From Flavobacterium ovatum (GTDB lineage Bacteria; Bacteroidota; Bacteroidia; Flavobacteriales; Flavobacteriaceae), in NCBI RefSeq assembly GCF_040703125.1, contig NZ_CP160035.1, positions 2,569,001 to 2,633,000 on the forward strand: a stretch of 64,000 nt of DNA, written 5' to 3'. Below are positions 52,141-61,295 of this stretch, piece after piece. Both the position numbers and the translations under genes were made by a program. The notes below the pieces were generated by a model, which made no database searches, was not told the origin of the DNA, and saw only the letters and a list, made by a program, of their open reading frames with translations. Every line of letters begins with the position of its first letter. The first letter of the stretch is position 1.

Positions 52141-53385
52141 TTAGTCAAATTTTTCTATTAAAACTTTCATGTGTTTTTTAACGGTTCCATCCATTATTTT
52201 AGCATAATGCTGAGTTTGGGTTATTCGTTTGTGACCCATAATTTGACTGATAACCTCCATTGGAATATTATTTGCCAAAGCCACAGTTGTAGCGAATGTG
52301 TGTCTACCTACATACCAAGTCAAATTTTTTTCGATACCACATAAATCAGCTATTTCTTTGAGATAAGCATTCATGTTAGAATTACTTCGATTTGGAACCA
52401 ATCGGTTTTCCTCTACACATTCGGGGTCGTCTTTGTATTTGTCGATTATACGTTGTAATGGGGGAATAACTAAAACATTGGTCTTTACACCAGTCTTCTG
52501 TCTTTTAGTTTGTATCCAACTGTCTAAATCGTTATCTAAGCTGAAATTACCTTGACGAAGGTTCATCACATCAACTGGAGCATAACTGGTATAGCAACTA
52601 AATAAGAATATATCTCGTGTCACATCCAATCTTCTATTTGAAAATACTTTGTTTTCAATAGTTCTCAATTCTTCAAGTGTTAAAAACGTGGTGTCAATAT
52701 CTTTTAATTTACCATCATAAATTGAAAAAGGGTTATTGGCTACCATTCCAACTGTTATTGCATGATTAATCATTGAAGAAATGTTTCTTAAATATTTCAC
52801 AGTAGTATTGTTTCCTAATCCTTTATTTTTTCCGTGTATCCTTTCAAATCTTAAAAACTCATCCAGAGCATAAACAAATTGTCTATTGACTTTCTCAAAC
52901 AGAATATCTTTTATTTTATGTTTAGATTGGAGAAAGTCTTTAATAACATTTGCCATTCTTTCATATTTTTCAAGTGAACCTTTGGCACGGTCACCTTTAG
53001 TTACTTGTTTTTTAAAATATTCATTATGTTTCTCAATAATTTCCAACAATGTGATTTTATGTTCAGTCTTTTCGTTGAAACAATAGTTTTTTAGATATAG
53101 GGGAGTTATTTCTTTGTTATCTGGGTTATTCCTGACTAGTTCATTGTATTTACTCTCAATGCCATCTACTAATGATTTTAAATAGTTCTTCAGGTTAATT
53201 TCATTGTCGATTCTAACCACGTTTCGTAAGTTGTTGGTTTTAGACCAGCGCTCCTGTAAAATGTATTTAGATGTTGAAAAAGTGGAGTAGAGGCTCCCTA
53301 AATAAATTTTGGCATAGATTGCCGTTTCACCACTCTGATTTTTTTTGTCTCCTTTCAAGTAGAAGGTCACTTTTAGTTTTTTCAT
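52141..53385 (-). CDS. int: Tyrosine integrase of island 2
   Basis: 414 residues, full length. The arm-binding N-terminus (KVTFYLKGDKKNQSGETAIY), SAM-like core-binding region (~100-215) and catalytic domain are all present: FSCYTSYAPVDVMNLR, GRHTFATTVALANNIPMEVI, QIMGHKRITQTQHYAKI with GH and nucleophile Tyr. Position one of the HxxR box is Tyr here. It lies just inside the right end of island 2 next to matching arm repeats, and should excise or integrate that island. Confidence 0.93.
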   Translation of the reverse strand: MKKLKVTFYLKGDKKNQSGETAIYAKIYLGSLYSTFSTSKYILQERWSKTNNLRNVVRIDNEINLKNYLKSLVDGIESKYNELVRNNPDNKEITPLYLKNYCFNEKTEHKITLLEIIEKHNEYFKKQVTKGDRAKGSLEKYERMANVIKDFLQSKHKIKDILFEKVNRQFVYALDEFLRFERIHGKNKGLGNNTTVKYLRNISSMINHAITVGMVANNPFSIYDGKLKDIDTTFLTLEELRTIENKVFSNRRLDVTRDIFLFSCYTSYAPVDVMNLRQGNFSLDNDLDSWIQTKRQKTGVKTNVLVIPPLQRIIDKYKDDPECVEENRLVPNRSNSNMNAYLKEIADLCGIEKNLTWYVGRHTFATTVALANNIPMEVISQIMGHKRITQTQHYAKIMDGTVKKHMKVLIEKFD

Positions 53386-53448
53386 TTGCTACGTTTTAGA
53401 TTAATATGATACAAACGTACTTCTGAAAGTTGCTCAGCCCTTGCTATT

Positions 53449-53467
53449 GTTAACAATTGTCAACTTT
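53449..53467. promoter_or_regulatory. Palindromic operator upstream of the island 2 integrase
   Basis: GTTAACAATTGTCAACTTT differs by one base from 51287-51305. It sits 64 bases upstream of the integrase start and beside the arm repeats, a position suited to joint control of integrase expression and excision. Confidence 0.6.
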
Positions 53468-53468
53468 T

Positions 53469-53515
53469 GGTACCCTACATTGGTACCTGAAACTATAGGG
53501 TACCAAATAGGGTAC
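53469..53515 (+). repeat. Integrase arm-type repeats, right end of island 2
   Basis: GGTACC words occur at 53469, 53482 and 53499, with a partial one at 53510. AGGGTACCAAATAGGGTAC (53497-53515) repeats 23043-23061 in the same orientation with one change. Confidence 0.65.
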
Positions 53516-53635
53516 TTGTCGAATCCGATTTAAGGGGTAAAATGAAATTAGAGTTCATTAACCAATTAAATCAATAACGGTGCTTAGGTACTGTAAAATA
53601 TAGGATTTTGTAAATAAAGGAAAGTATTGAAATGT

Positions 53636-53660
53636 AAAAAGCACCTCATTGAGGTGCTTT
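53636..53660 (-). terminator. Terminator hairpin adjoining att site 3
   Basis: AAAGCACCTCA and GAGGTGCTTT form a ~10-bp stem with T and A runs. On the minus strand it directly follows the tRNA-like core. Confidence 0.75.
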
Positions 53661-53662
53661 CC

Positions 53663-53679
53663 GCGGAGAAAGAGGGACT
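53663..53679 (-). other. Putative attachment site 3 (tRNA 3'-end-like core)
   Basis: GCGGAGAAAGAGGGACT is identical to site 1. It marks the junction of islands 2 and 3. A shared TTCAATACTTAACAAAGTAT-like element follows ~60-70 bases to the right in all three sites. Confidence 0.65.
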
Positions 53680-53772
53680 ACAATAATCCAAATCAGTAAA
53701 AACAAGGATTATCCAATTATGTACACAAACTCAATAAATTCAATACTTAACAAAGTATTTTTCAATAATTGA

Positions 53773-53832
53773 TATTGGATAAGTTTGGATTTAATAGTAT
53801 AATATTGGACTAATGTGGACTAAATGTGGGCT
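53773..53832 (+). repeat. Repeated TTGGA(T/C) words upstream of the island 3 integrase
   Basis: TTGGATAAG-TTTGGATTT and TTGGACTAATG-TGGACTAAATG are two pairs of ~11-base-spaced repeats within 60 bases of the integrase start. They are probable arm-type sites of that integrase. Confidence 0.5.
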
Positions 53833-53870
53833 AGATTTTGTATCTTTATGTAATATAAAAAGGGAAAAAT

Positions 53871-55103
53871 ATGGCATCAATTTACCTACTTCTTCAAAGT
53901 AAAAAAAGTCCAGCAGTTATTTATATTCGTTTGCGTGATGGCAGAAATACGGATATAAAAGCAAAAACAAATTATCACATTGATCCAAAAGATTGGGATG
54001 ATGCTGAACAACGACCAACCAAAAGAGCAGTTAAAGACATTGATATTGCTAACCTGGACACAGACTTAGTAACATTAAAAAATGACCTTTTAAAACAGTA
54101 CAATAAAAGTAAGGGAATAAAACTGATTGATGCGCAATGGTTAAAAGATTTTATTAATCCACCACAGGAAGAAATAAAACATCCAGATAAATTAGTTGAT
54201 TATATTGATACGTTTATTGAGTTTAAAAAAGCAGACGTAAAGAGCAGCACAATTACAAAATGCAATGTAATTAAACATTTATTAATGAGGTATCAAGAGC
54301 ATACAAGATCAACTATATTTATTCGTGATGTCGATGCTAAGTTCAAAATGGACTTTGAAAAATATTGCATTCAAGTTGGTTATGCTCCAAACACAACAGC
54401 TCGCAACATTCGTTTTATAAAAACATTCTGCCGTCACGCAAAAGCGAATGGAGTAGAAACACATTATCAATTAGATAGTATTAAAGCCAAATATCACAAA
54501 GTCGAAAATATTTATTTAGATGAAAATGAGATTGCAGCAATTGAAAAAATAAAAGTTTCAGAATTAACAGATGGTTTGGAAAATGCACGTGATTGGTTAT
54601 TGATAAGTTGTTATTGTGGCCAAAGGGTTTCTGATTTTTTACGTTTTGAAAAATCTATGATTAGACATGAAAAAAATAAAGCAGGAGATCTAAAACCGTT
54701 GATTGAGTTTACACAGGTCAAAACAGATAAAATAATGACAATACCATTACATTCAAAAATCATTGAGATTTTAAAAAAATATGATGGTAACTTCCCTCGA
54801 AAAATATCCGACCAGAAATACAATGAACACATCAAAAAAGTTTGTGAAAAAGCAAAAATAGAGCAGCCAATTCACGGGATTTTATTTGACCATAAGATTA
54901 AAGCAAAAGTAGAAAAAGACTACCCAAAATGGAAATTAGTTTCTTCGCACATTGGGAGACGTTCATTTGCATCTAATAATTACGGGAAGATTCCAACTTC
55001 ATTTTTAATGTACATAACTGGACACACTACTGAAGCTATGTTTTTGACTTACATAGGCAAAAGCAATAAAGATATTGCAATGGAATTAACTAATTACTTC
55101 TAA
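53871..55103 (+). CDS. int: Tyrosine integrase of island 3
   Basis: 410 residues, full length. The catalytic residues are clear: Arg in SCYCGQRVSDFLRF, HIGRR (HxxR box), ITGHTTEAMF and the nucleophile in TYIGKS. The N-terminal arm domain (LLLQSKKSPAVIYIRLRDGR) and SAM-like core-binding region (~105-210) precede it. It lies 191 bases right of att site 3 and reads rightwards, opposite to the integrases of islands 1 and 2. Confidence 0.93.
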   Translation: MASIYLLLQSKKSPAVIYIRLRDGRNTDIKAKTNYHIDPKDWDDAEQRPTKRAVKDIDIANLDTDLVTLKNDLLKQYNKSKGIKLIDAQWLKDFINPPQEEIKHPDKLVDYIDTFIEFKKADVKSSTITKCNVIKHLLMRYQEHTRSTIFIRDVDAKFKMDFEKYCIQVGYAPNTTARNIRFIKTFCRHAKANGVETHYQLDSIKAKYHKVENIYLDENEIAAIEKIKVSELTDGLENARDWLLISCYCGQRVSDFLRFEKSMIRHEKNKAGDLKPLIEFTQVKTDKIMTIPLHSKIIEILKKYDGNFPRKISDQKYNEHIKKVCEKAKIEQPIHGILFDHKIKAKVEKDYPKWKLVSSHIGRRSFASNNYGKIPTSFLMYITGHTTEAMFLTYIGKSNKDIAMELTNYF

Positions 55104-55155
55104 AATTCGAAGCTTTTTTTTTACTTTCACACTTTTAAAACGAATTTGCAAACTG

Positions 55156-56370
55156 ATGGTTGAGTTAAGCAGCAAAGAAAAGGAGGTTTTAGACTTCCTT
55201 TTAGAATTTATAGAAATGGGTATTTTTAGTATTGAGCAGCATGAGAGAGACTTGGGCAGACTCGATTATTCTTTATGTTCTGATGATAGCGAAAAGCAGC
55301 TTATTACAGAAAAAAAAATAGCAAAACTAAAAAAACGATTAAGTAAATGCAATCCAATTATTGCAGGTTATATAAACGCATTAACTACTTCTGATCCCTT
55401 AAATTCAAGCCATGAGGAAAAGCTATTAATGATAAGTAAAAACTTTTTATTAACAGAATACAGTGAATTATTCGAAATGTTAGTAAGTGAAGATATTAGT
55501 ACAATTCAGGGATATCAATTTGAAAGTATTATCAAGAGTTTAGGTTTCAAATACAAACCTTTGAAAGAATTTATTCAAGCGGTATGTGATGTAAATAGTT
55601 TTTATCTGTACAAATCATTTCTTGAAATATCACAAAATGATAATTTATCCTATGAAAAGGTAAAAGATAAATTAAACAATGCTTTTTTTAGATTGGAAGC
55701 ATTTATGAACGGGACCGTTAACCAATATGTTCACTTTGATTTTAATACCACTTTTACCGAGCTATTTTATTGTACTAGAAAACTAGAAAATGTCTCTTAT
55801 GCTAATTATAATCTTATCGGAGAATATTGGGGATTAACGGAACAAATAAGAGTTGATTATGATAAATCGACTTTTGATAATCATAAAGCATATGAAAATA
55901 AAGCGTTTTGCAATGATTGTAATGTTATTTCCTCAATTGCATGGGATAGAATAAGTGAGTTTAATTCATTTGCAACTCCAGATGAAATTGAAGAACAAAA
56001 CAGGAAAAAATCAATTTCGGATGTGATAAAGGCTTCTGATAAAGTGGAAGCAGTTAAAGAAGAAATTAAAAATTTAATAGTAGAAACACCTACAGAAGAA
56101 TCGAACTTATATCCTCGAATTTTTACTTCTGATAAAGCATTTCACAAATTCAAAAATCTAGTAGAAGCATTCGGTAATGGTGATGAAAAATTAGCCGATT
56201 ACAGTTTTGTTTTTCACCGCATGAGAAAAGATAAATTAATTTATGATGATTACCAGCAAACGCAATTTGTTTATTTTCTATTAGAATTTAATATAAATAT
56301 CAGCAGAATAAAACCTAAAACCCAATTAGGAAAATCAGATTTAAGAGAAAGTATATACAATAGAGTATAA
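55156..56370 (+). CDS. RteC-like hypothetical island protein
   Basis: 404 residues. The first ~250 residues are helical, with QHERDLGRLDYSL. The last ~100 residues (PRIFTSDKAFHKFKNLVEAF, LADYSFVFHRMRKDKLIYDD, FLLEFNINISRIKPKTQLG) match a conserved block in proteins next to integrases of Bacteroidota elements. RteC-type regulators of conjugative transposons are the nearest named group that I can suggest. It lies 52 bases after the integrase. Confidence 0.65.
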   Translation: MVELSSKEKEVLDFLLEFIEMGIFSIEQHERDLGRLDYSLCSDDSEKQLITEKKIAKLKKRLSKCNPIIAGYINALTTSDPLNSSHEEKLLMISKNFLLTEYSELFEMLVSEDISTIQGYQFESIIKSLGFKYKPLKEFIQAVCDVNSFYLYKSFLEISQNDNLSYEKVKDKLNNAFFRLEAFMNGTVNQYVHFDFNTTFTELFYCTRKLENVSYANYNLIGEYWGLTEQIRVDYDKSTFDNHKAYENKAFCNDCNVISSIAWDRISEFNSFATPDEIEEQNRKKSISDVIKASDKVEAVKEEIKNLIVETPTEESNLYPRIFTSDKAFHKFKNLVEAFGNGDEKLADYSFVFHRMRKDKLIYDDYQQTQFVYFLLEFNINISRIKPKTQLGKSDLRESIYNRV

Positions 56371-56470
56371 ATACTTTTAAGAAACCGTGTCATAAAACAC
56401 ACGACTTCATTCAATCCACAACACGACTTCATTTGCAATTTTGACTTGTTAAACTTTAAAACAACAAGTC

Positions 56471-56758
56471 ATGCAAACCAATTCAGTATTATTAGAAAGC
56501 CTAACAGTTGAACAACTTCAACAAATTATAGGTACGTCCGTTAGAAACGGTATTCAAGAATTTCAAAAAGAAATCCAATCCAAAAATGATGATGAAGCAC
56601 TTCTCACCAGAGAGGAAACATGTCAATTCCTTAAAATTGATAGCAGCACATTATGGGCTTGGACCAATAAAGGAAAAGTCAAAGCCTACGGAATAGGCGC
56701 ACGACGTTACTACAAGAAAAGTGAATTATTAGCTGGCTTATCCTTATTAAAAAAATAA
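56471..56758 (+). CDS. Excisionase-like helix-turn-helix protein
   Basis: 95 residues. LLTREETCQFLKIDSSTLWA and WTNKGKVKAYGIGARRYYKK form the Xis/MerR-type winged helix. It is close in type to the protein at 47690. It is followed 3 bases later by another such gene. Confidence 0.83.
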   Translation: MQTNSVLLESLTVEQLQQIIGTSVRNGIQEFQKEIQSKNDDEALLTREETCQFLKIDSSTLWAWTNKGKVKAYGIGARRYYKKSELLAGLSLLKK

Positions 56759-56761
56759 GCT

Positions 56762-57046
56762 ATGGAGGACTTTTCAATTACTCAAAAAGAAGCCGAAAGG
56801 ATTTATGTAAAAATTGCATCCTTAGAGGTAAGCATCAAGAAACAGCAACAATACATTAACTCTGAAGACCTTTTCTTCGACAATGTAGAGTTTATGCAGC
56901 TGATGAATATTAGTGTCCGTACAGCTCAAAAATGGAGAGACAGTAAAATAATCGGATTCTCTCAAGTAGGTTCAAAAATCTATTACAGATTATCCGACAT
57001 TCAAAAACTATTGAATGAGAATTATAATCCAAAAAGAGAATCTTAA
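56762..57046 (+). CDS. Second excisionase-like helix-turn-helix protein
   Basis: 94 residues. DNVEFMQLMNISVRTAQKWR and GFSQVGSKIYYRLSDIQKLL form a winged helix like the protein at 50938. Two such genes in tandem before a primase-like gene are usual on Bacteroidota mobilisable elements. Confidence 0.8.
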   Translation: MEDFSITQKEAERIYVKIASLEVSIKKQQQYINSEDLFFDNVEFMQLMNISVRTAQKWRDSKIIGFSQVGSKIYYRLSDIQKLLNENYNPKRES

Positions 57047-57066
57047 TCCTAAACTATAGCAAACTG

Positions 57067-59322
57067 ATGGTATCAAAATATAAAAACTTCGGAACGAGAT
57101 TAGAGGATGTTTCAATCTTCGATATTTTTCAAGATATAAAATCCAATAAATACGAAGGCGAAATAAACGCAATTCGTTTTGCAATGCATTCTGAAAAGCT
57201 AGAAATGGCAGACAAGCTAAAAAGCGAATTAGTAGCGTTTACTGCTTCTGGAACGTTTGGAAAACAGCGAAAAAAAGAGTTTTTAGTTTCCTATTCTCAA
57301 ATAGTAAATCTTGATTTTGACCATATTCCAGTGGAAGATTTAAGTAGTTTAATAACTAAAATAAACGGCTGTGAACTCACATTAGCATCGTTTGTTAGTC
57401 CAAGAGGAGAAGGTTTAAAAGTATTCATCAAAATCAATTCTAATGCAGAAAAACACACGATTGCTTACAGTCAAGTGGCTAATTATTACCAAAACCTTAC
57501 AGGTTTTGATTTTGACCCAAAATGTAAAGACATTTCCAGATTATGTTTTGTTTCCCATGATCCAAATCTTTTTATAAATGAAAATGCAACTATATTTGAA
57601 GTTCAAGAAGAAAGCAAAAGTGAAGAAAAAATAAAAACAAAGCCAAAACCGATTCAAGTTACACAATTCCTTTCAACAGATGAAAAATTAGATAATTGCT
57701 TAAAATTTACAGAACAAAAAGCACAATATCACAACGGTAATCGCAATAACTTTATATACCTGCTGGCAAGTAATGCAAACAGAAACGGAATACATCAGGA
57801 AGATACGTTAGATTATTGCATTACCAATTTTGATTTATCCGAAAGCGAAATTAAAACAACGGTTCAATCTGTCTACAAAAATCAAATTGCAGACTTTGCA
57901 AAGTTTGCAAACTATGGAAAGTTGCAAAGTGTTGATAATCCAATTAATCATGCAGAGCTAAACAAAGCGGTTATTGAAGTTGAAGAAGAAGATGTATTAA
58001 AAACTACACCTATAATTCCTCAATCTGTTTATGATAATTTACCGCCTATATTGTTTGAGAGCTGTAAAGTATTTAAAGAGCCACGAGAACGTGATACTTT
58101 CTTAACAGGTGCATTAGCAATTCTTTCAGGTTGTTTACCTAACGTTTCAGGTTTGTATAGTGGTAGTGTTGTTTATCCTAGTTTATTTTCTTTCATTTTA
58201 GCTCCAGCTGCTTCTGGAAAAGGAGCTTTAAAATTTGCAAAAGCATTAGCAGACAAATATCATGACAAAATGGTTGCTGAATCAGATGAAGCAAGGAAAC
58301 GCTATTTAGAAAGTATGGAAGCCTACAAATTATTAAAAGCAAATAAAAAACTAGACCAGAGTCAAGAAATGCCTGTAGCACCCAAATTAAAAGTAGTCTA
58401 TATTCCTGCCAATACGAGTAATGCAAAAGTAATTCAGCATTTAGATTGGAATGAAGGTAAAGGAATTATTTGTGAAACCGAAGCCGATACATTAGGACAA
58501 ACATTCAAAAACGAATGGGGTTCTTATTCTGATATGCTTCGAAAATCCTTTCATCACGAGAAAATTTCTGTAAGTCGTAAAACAGATGCCGAGTTTGTCG
58601 AAGTAAATGAACCGCAACTTTCAGTTGCATTGTCAGGAACACCAAAACAAATTTTCAATATCATTTCTTCTGCCGAAGATGGTTTGTTTAGCCGGTTCAT
58701 TTTCTATGTTTTTAAAACGGATGCCGTTTGGCTCGATCCTTCACCAAAAGGAAACCCGATAAATCTAACCGACTTTTTTAAAACACAATCAAGAGAAGTA
58801 TTGAAAATGGTAGAGTTTTTCGAAAAAGATAACATGATACTTCATTTAACAGAGGAACAATGGGATAGATTCAATCCTCTTTTTAGCTCTTTTCTCCATC
58901 AAGTAAATACTTTTGTTAGTGATGATGCACTTAGTGTTGTCAAACGATTAGGAATCATTCTATATCGCTTATGTATGATTTTTACCGCTATCAGGAAATT
59001 TAAAAATAACCAATATGAAGTAGAAATCTTTTGTTCAGATGTTGATTTTGATACGGCATTAACTTTAGTTGAAACCTATTTGGAACACAGTGTGATCATG
59101 TTTAATAATTTACCAAAACAAGGCGATCAAGGCCCTTTTAAATCAGGGGAAAAGAAAAAGCAGTTTTTTGATGCATTACCGATTGAATTCCAACGAAAGC
59201 AAGCTGTAGAAATTGGTATAACTTATAAATTATCTGAAAGGACGGTTGATAATTTGTTGAAAGCTTGTTTAGGTTCTCACTTAACGCAGCCAGATTATGG
59301 GGTTTACAAAAAAGTAACTTGA
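57067..59322 (+). CDS. Primase/helicase-like protein (BT4734/VirE-N plus DUF3987)
   Basis: 751 residues. Residues ~45-180 are the BT4734/VirE N-terminal domain (NLDFDHIPVEDLSSLI, FVSPRGEGLKVFIKI, DPKCKDISRLCFVSHDPNLF). Residues ~220-290 form a small helical domain. Residues ~315-690 are DUF3987, with LAPAASGKGALKFAKA as nucleotide loop and GIICETEADTLGQTF. Such proteins are thought to prime or unwind DNA during replication of the mobile element. Confidence 0.88.
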   Translation: MVSKYKNFGTRLEDVSIFDIFQDIKSNKYEGEINAIRFAMHSEKLEMADKLKSELVAFTASGTFGKQRKKEFLVSYSQIVNLDFDHIPVEDLSSLITKINGCELTLASFVSPRGEGLKVFIKINSNAEKHTIAYSQVANYYQNLTGFDFDPKCKDISRLCFVSHDPNLFINENATIFEVQEESKSEEKIKTKPKPIQVTQFLSTDEKLDNCLKFTEQKAQYHNGNRNNFIYLLASNANRNGIHQEDTLDYCITNFDLSESEIKTTVQSVYKNQIADFAKFANYGKLQSVDNPINHAELNKAVIEVEEEDVLKTTPIIPQSVYDNLPPILFESCKVFKEPRERDTFLTGALAILSGCLPNVSGLYSGSVVYPSLFSFILAPAASGKGALKFAKALADKYHDKMVAESDEARKRYLESMEAYKLLKANKKLDQSQEMPVAPKLKVVYIPANTSNAKVIQHLDWNEGKGIICETEADTLGQTFKNEWGSYSDMLRKSFHHEKISVSRKTDAEFVEVNEPQLSVALSGTPKQIFNIISSAEDGLFSRFIFYVFKTDAVWLDPSPKGNPINLTDFFKTQSREVLKMVEFFEKDNMILHLTEEQWDRFNPLFSSFLHQVNTFVSDDALSVVKRLGIILYRLCMIFTAIRKFKNNQYEVEIFCSDVDFDTALTLVETYLEHSVIMFNNLPKQGDQGPFKSGEKKKQFFDALPIEFQRKQAVEIGITYKLSERTVDNLLKACLGSHLTQPDYGVYKKVT

Positions 59323-59412
59323 TACTAAGTTATTTCAGTTCGTTTGCTTTAAAAATAAACAAAATACGTTAATTTGCTACTTTTAAGATGAATGAACTAA
59401 TTGTAAATTAGC

Positions 59413-59988
59413 ATGGGTAGAGAAATAGTAACGAAATTTAAAGAAGATTATTCAACATACAACAAGCTGTTGAAAGAAACTAAATCAATATTTGATAATG
59501 TTATTAATATTACTGAAGTTGGTAATAATGCAAATACTTTAGAAAAAATAGAAGATTTAAAACACAAGACTTTAAAAAACAATATTGAATTGATTATCAA
59601 TGTAAAAGTGAGTAATAATAAGTTTTTTCAATTTAAACTAAAGTGTAAAGAGTATTGCAAAATTCCTTTTTTTAGATTTGATAGTGATGGTGATACCCAT
59701 AGGAATTATTTAGAAAATACAACAAAATTAGATGCGCAAAAAGTAGAACCGCCCCATTTTCATTTTTTCAATGAAGACGGTTTGAATTTAGCTTATCAAA
59801 CGCCTCAACTTGAAAACAAAAATGAAAAGAAAGCTTTAGAGGACATTAATTTATGTATTTTCCATTTTTTCAAAGAAGCAAATATTATTTTATCAAATGA
59901 TTTGTTACCAATAATAAAAATTAAAGGAAACTCTTTAGGTTTAGACTTTTCAAATGATGATCCAAATGCAAATATGACATTTTTATGA
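59413..59988 (+). CDS. Hypothetical protein, partner of the DUF1828 gene
   Basis: 191 residues, not recognised with certainty. The N-terminus is helical; a middle block has FFRFDSDGDTHRNYLENTTK and VEPPHFHFFNEDGLNLAYQT, which looks like a ligand- or nucleic-acid-binding barrel with His residues. It overlaps the DUF1828 gene by 4 bases, so the pair is coupled and may be a two-gene toxin-antitoxin or defence unit. Confidence 0.6.
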   Translation: MGREIVTKFKEDYSTYNKLLKETKSIFDNVINITEVGNNANTLEKIEDLKHKTLKNNIELIINVKVSNNKFFQFKLKCKEYCKIPFFRFDSDGDTHRNYLENTTKLDAQKVEPPHFHFFNEDGLNLAYQTPQLENKNEKKALEDINLCIFHFFKEANIILSNDLLPIIKIKGNSLGLDFSNDDPNANMTFL

Positions 59989-60809
59989 GTACATTAGAAA
60001 ATATATATGATGATATAACATCAACTTTTGGAAACCTTTGGAGTTTTAAAAGCAGAGGTAAATCTATTGAGATTATTACACCATTTGCAACAACAAACCA
60101 CAGGTTCATTTCGGTGTTTATTAGTATTCAAGGTGATGAGTTTATTGTTTCAGATGGTGGTTGGATAGAACAAGGTATTTATGATAATAATTTTAACTTA
60201 GATGAAGATTGTTACAAAAAAATAATTATGCATTATCAAGATGTTTTTAAAATAAAAGAAACTAAAAACGCAGCCAAGACAATTTATTTTTATAAAAAAA
60301 CAAGTAATCCAATTTCGGTAGCTTCAATAGTTTTTGACTTATCAAATTTCGTGTCAACTATAGTTAGTTTATCATTTGTTGAATACACTGAAAAAGAAGA
60401 AAAAGAAACAAAAGAACGCTTTAATAAAAAGGCCAACTTATATCTAACTACGATCGTAGATCATGAACATATAAAATTTAATAGTCCTATTGGTGATAAT
60501 AAGAAAATTAAGTTTAATGCAATTGTAACCAAAAATAAAAATGAGTTAATCTTATTGAATTACATAACAGGAAGTTCAGATTATTATTTCAGTAATAGTA
60601 TATCAAAAACAAATATGATTTTTGAAATGGCTTTAAAAACACCATTATCCAGTTTTATTAGCAAGAAAATATCAATTATTGACACCGATGCTTCAGGTTA
60701 TATTCCTCAAAAAGTAAATCCATTTTTAAATCACTTATTCGAAAATACTGGTTCTATTGAGGTAAATTGGCATGAAAAAGAAATACTCCATGAATTATTA
60801 AATAATTAG
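59985..60809 (+). CDS. DUF1828 domain protein
   Basis: 274 residues. FKSRGKSIEIITPFATTNHR and VFISIQGDEFIVSDGGWIEQ are the DUF1828 N-terminal block; a second domain (~130-270) with KFNAIVTKNKNELILLNYIT follows, as in DUF1828/1829 proteins. The family occurs on mobile elements and in defence islands, with no established activity. Confidence 0.75.
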   Translation: MSTLENIYDDITSTFGNLWSFKSRGKSIEIITPFATTNHRFISVFISIQGDEFIVSDGGWIEQGIYDNNFNLDEDCYKKIIMHYQDVFKIKETKNAAKTIYFYKKTSNPISVASIVFDLSNFVSTIVSLSFVEYTEKEEKETKERFNKKANLYLTTIVDHEHIKFNSPIGDNKKIKFNAIVTKNKNELILLNYITGSSDYYFSNSISKTNMIFEMALKTPLSSFISKKISIIDTDASGYIPQKVNPFLNHLFENTGSIEVNWHEKEILHELLNN

Positions 60810-61295
60810 TATCGCGGTATCATTTACCCTAGCCTTTTGATGCTATGATAGATGATACCAACTTTAAATCAATACGTATTTTCTAGACCAGATAATTAGT
60901 ATTGGTAGTCGTCATGAATTTAACAACTAGGATAAATATATTTCAGACGATTAGGATAACAAGATTTGCACAGCGCGATTAAGGATTTACTAATTCGAAA
61001 TGGAAAATAATTATAAATAGTGTAATTTCCAACTATTATAAGCTTGGAAACTGCGCAGTGATTGCAGTGATTTTTTGTGTAGGATTTTAGAAAATAAAAC
61101 AGAAATATCACTAAAAGTGGGTATTGCCACAACAGTTTTAAAATAGTTTATTTAAACATTCAAAATAACGGATATAAATGTGCTGCATCAAGTAAGAATG
61201 AAAAAACGAAACAAGTACAAAGAAAACACTTACTTTTAACAGATGCTAAAGAAATATTAGCAGCAAATAATCAAATGCAACTTTTTCATATAAAA
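60810..61295. other. Gap with a possible gene remnant
   Basis: 486 bases without a complete gene. From 61098 to 61299 (+) a frame without start reads NGYKCAASSKNEKTKQVQ and LLLTDAKEILAANNQMQLFH before TGA, which overlaps the ATG at 61296 in an ATGA junction. This looks like the 3' end of a lost upstream partner of the methyltransferase gene. Confidence 0.45.
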
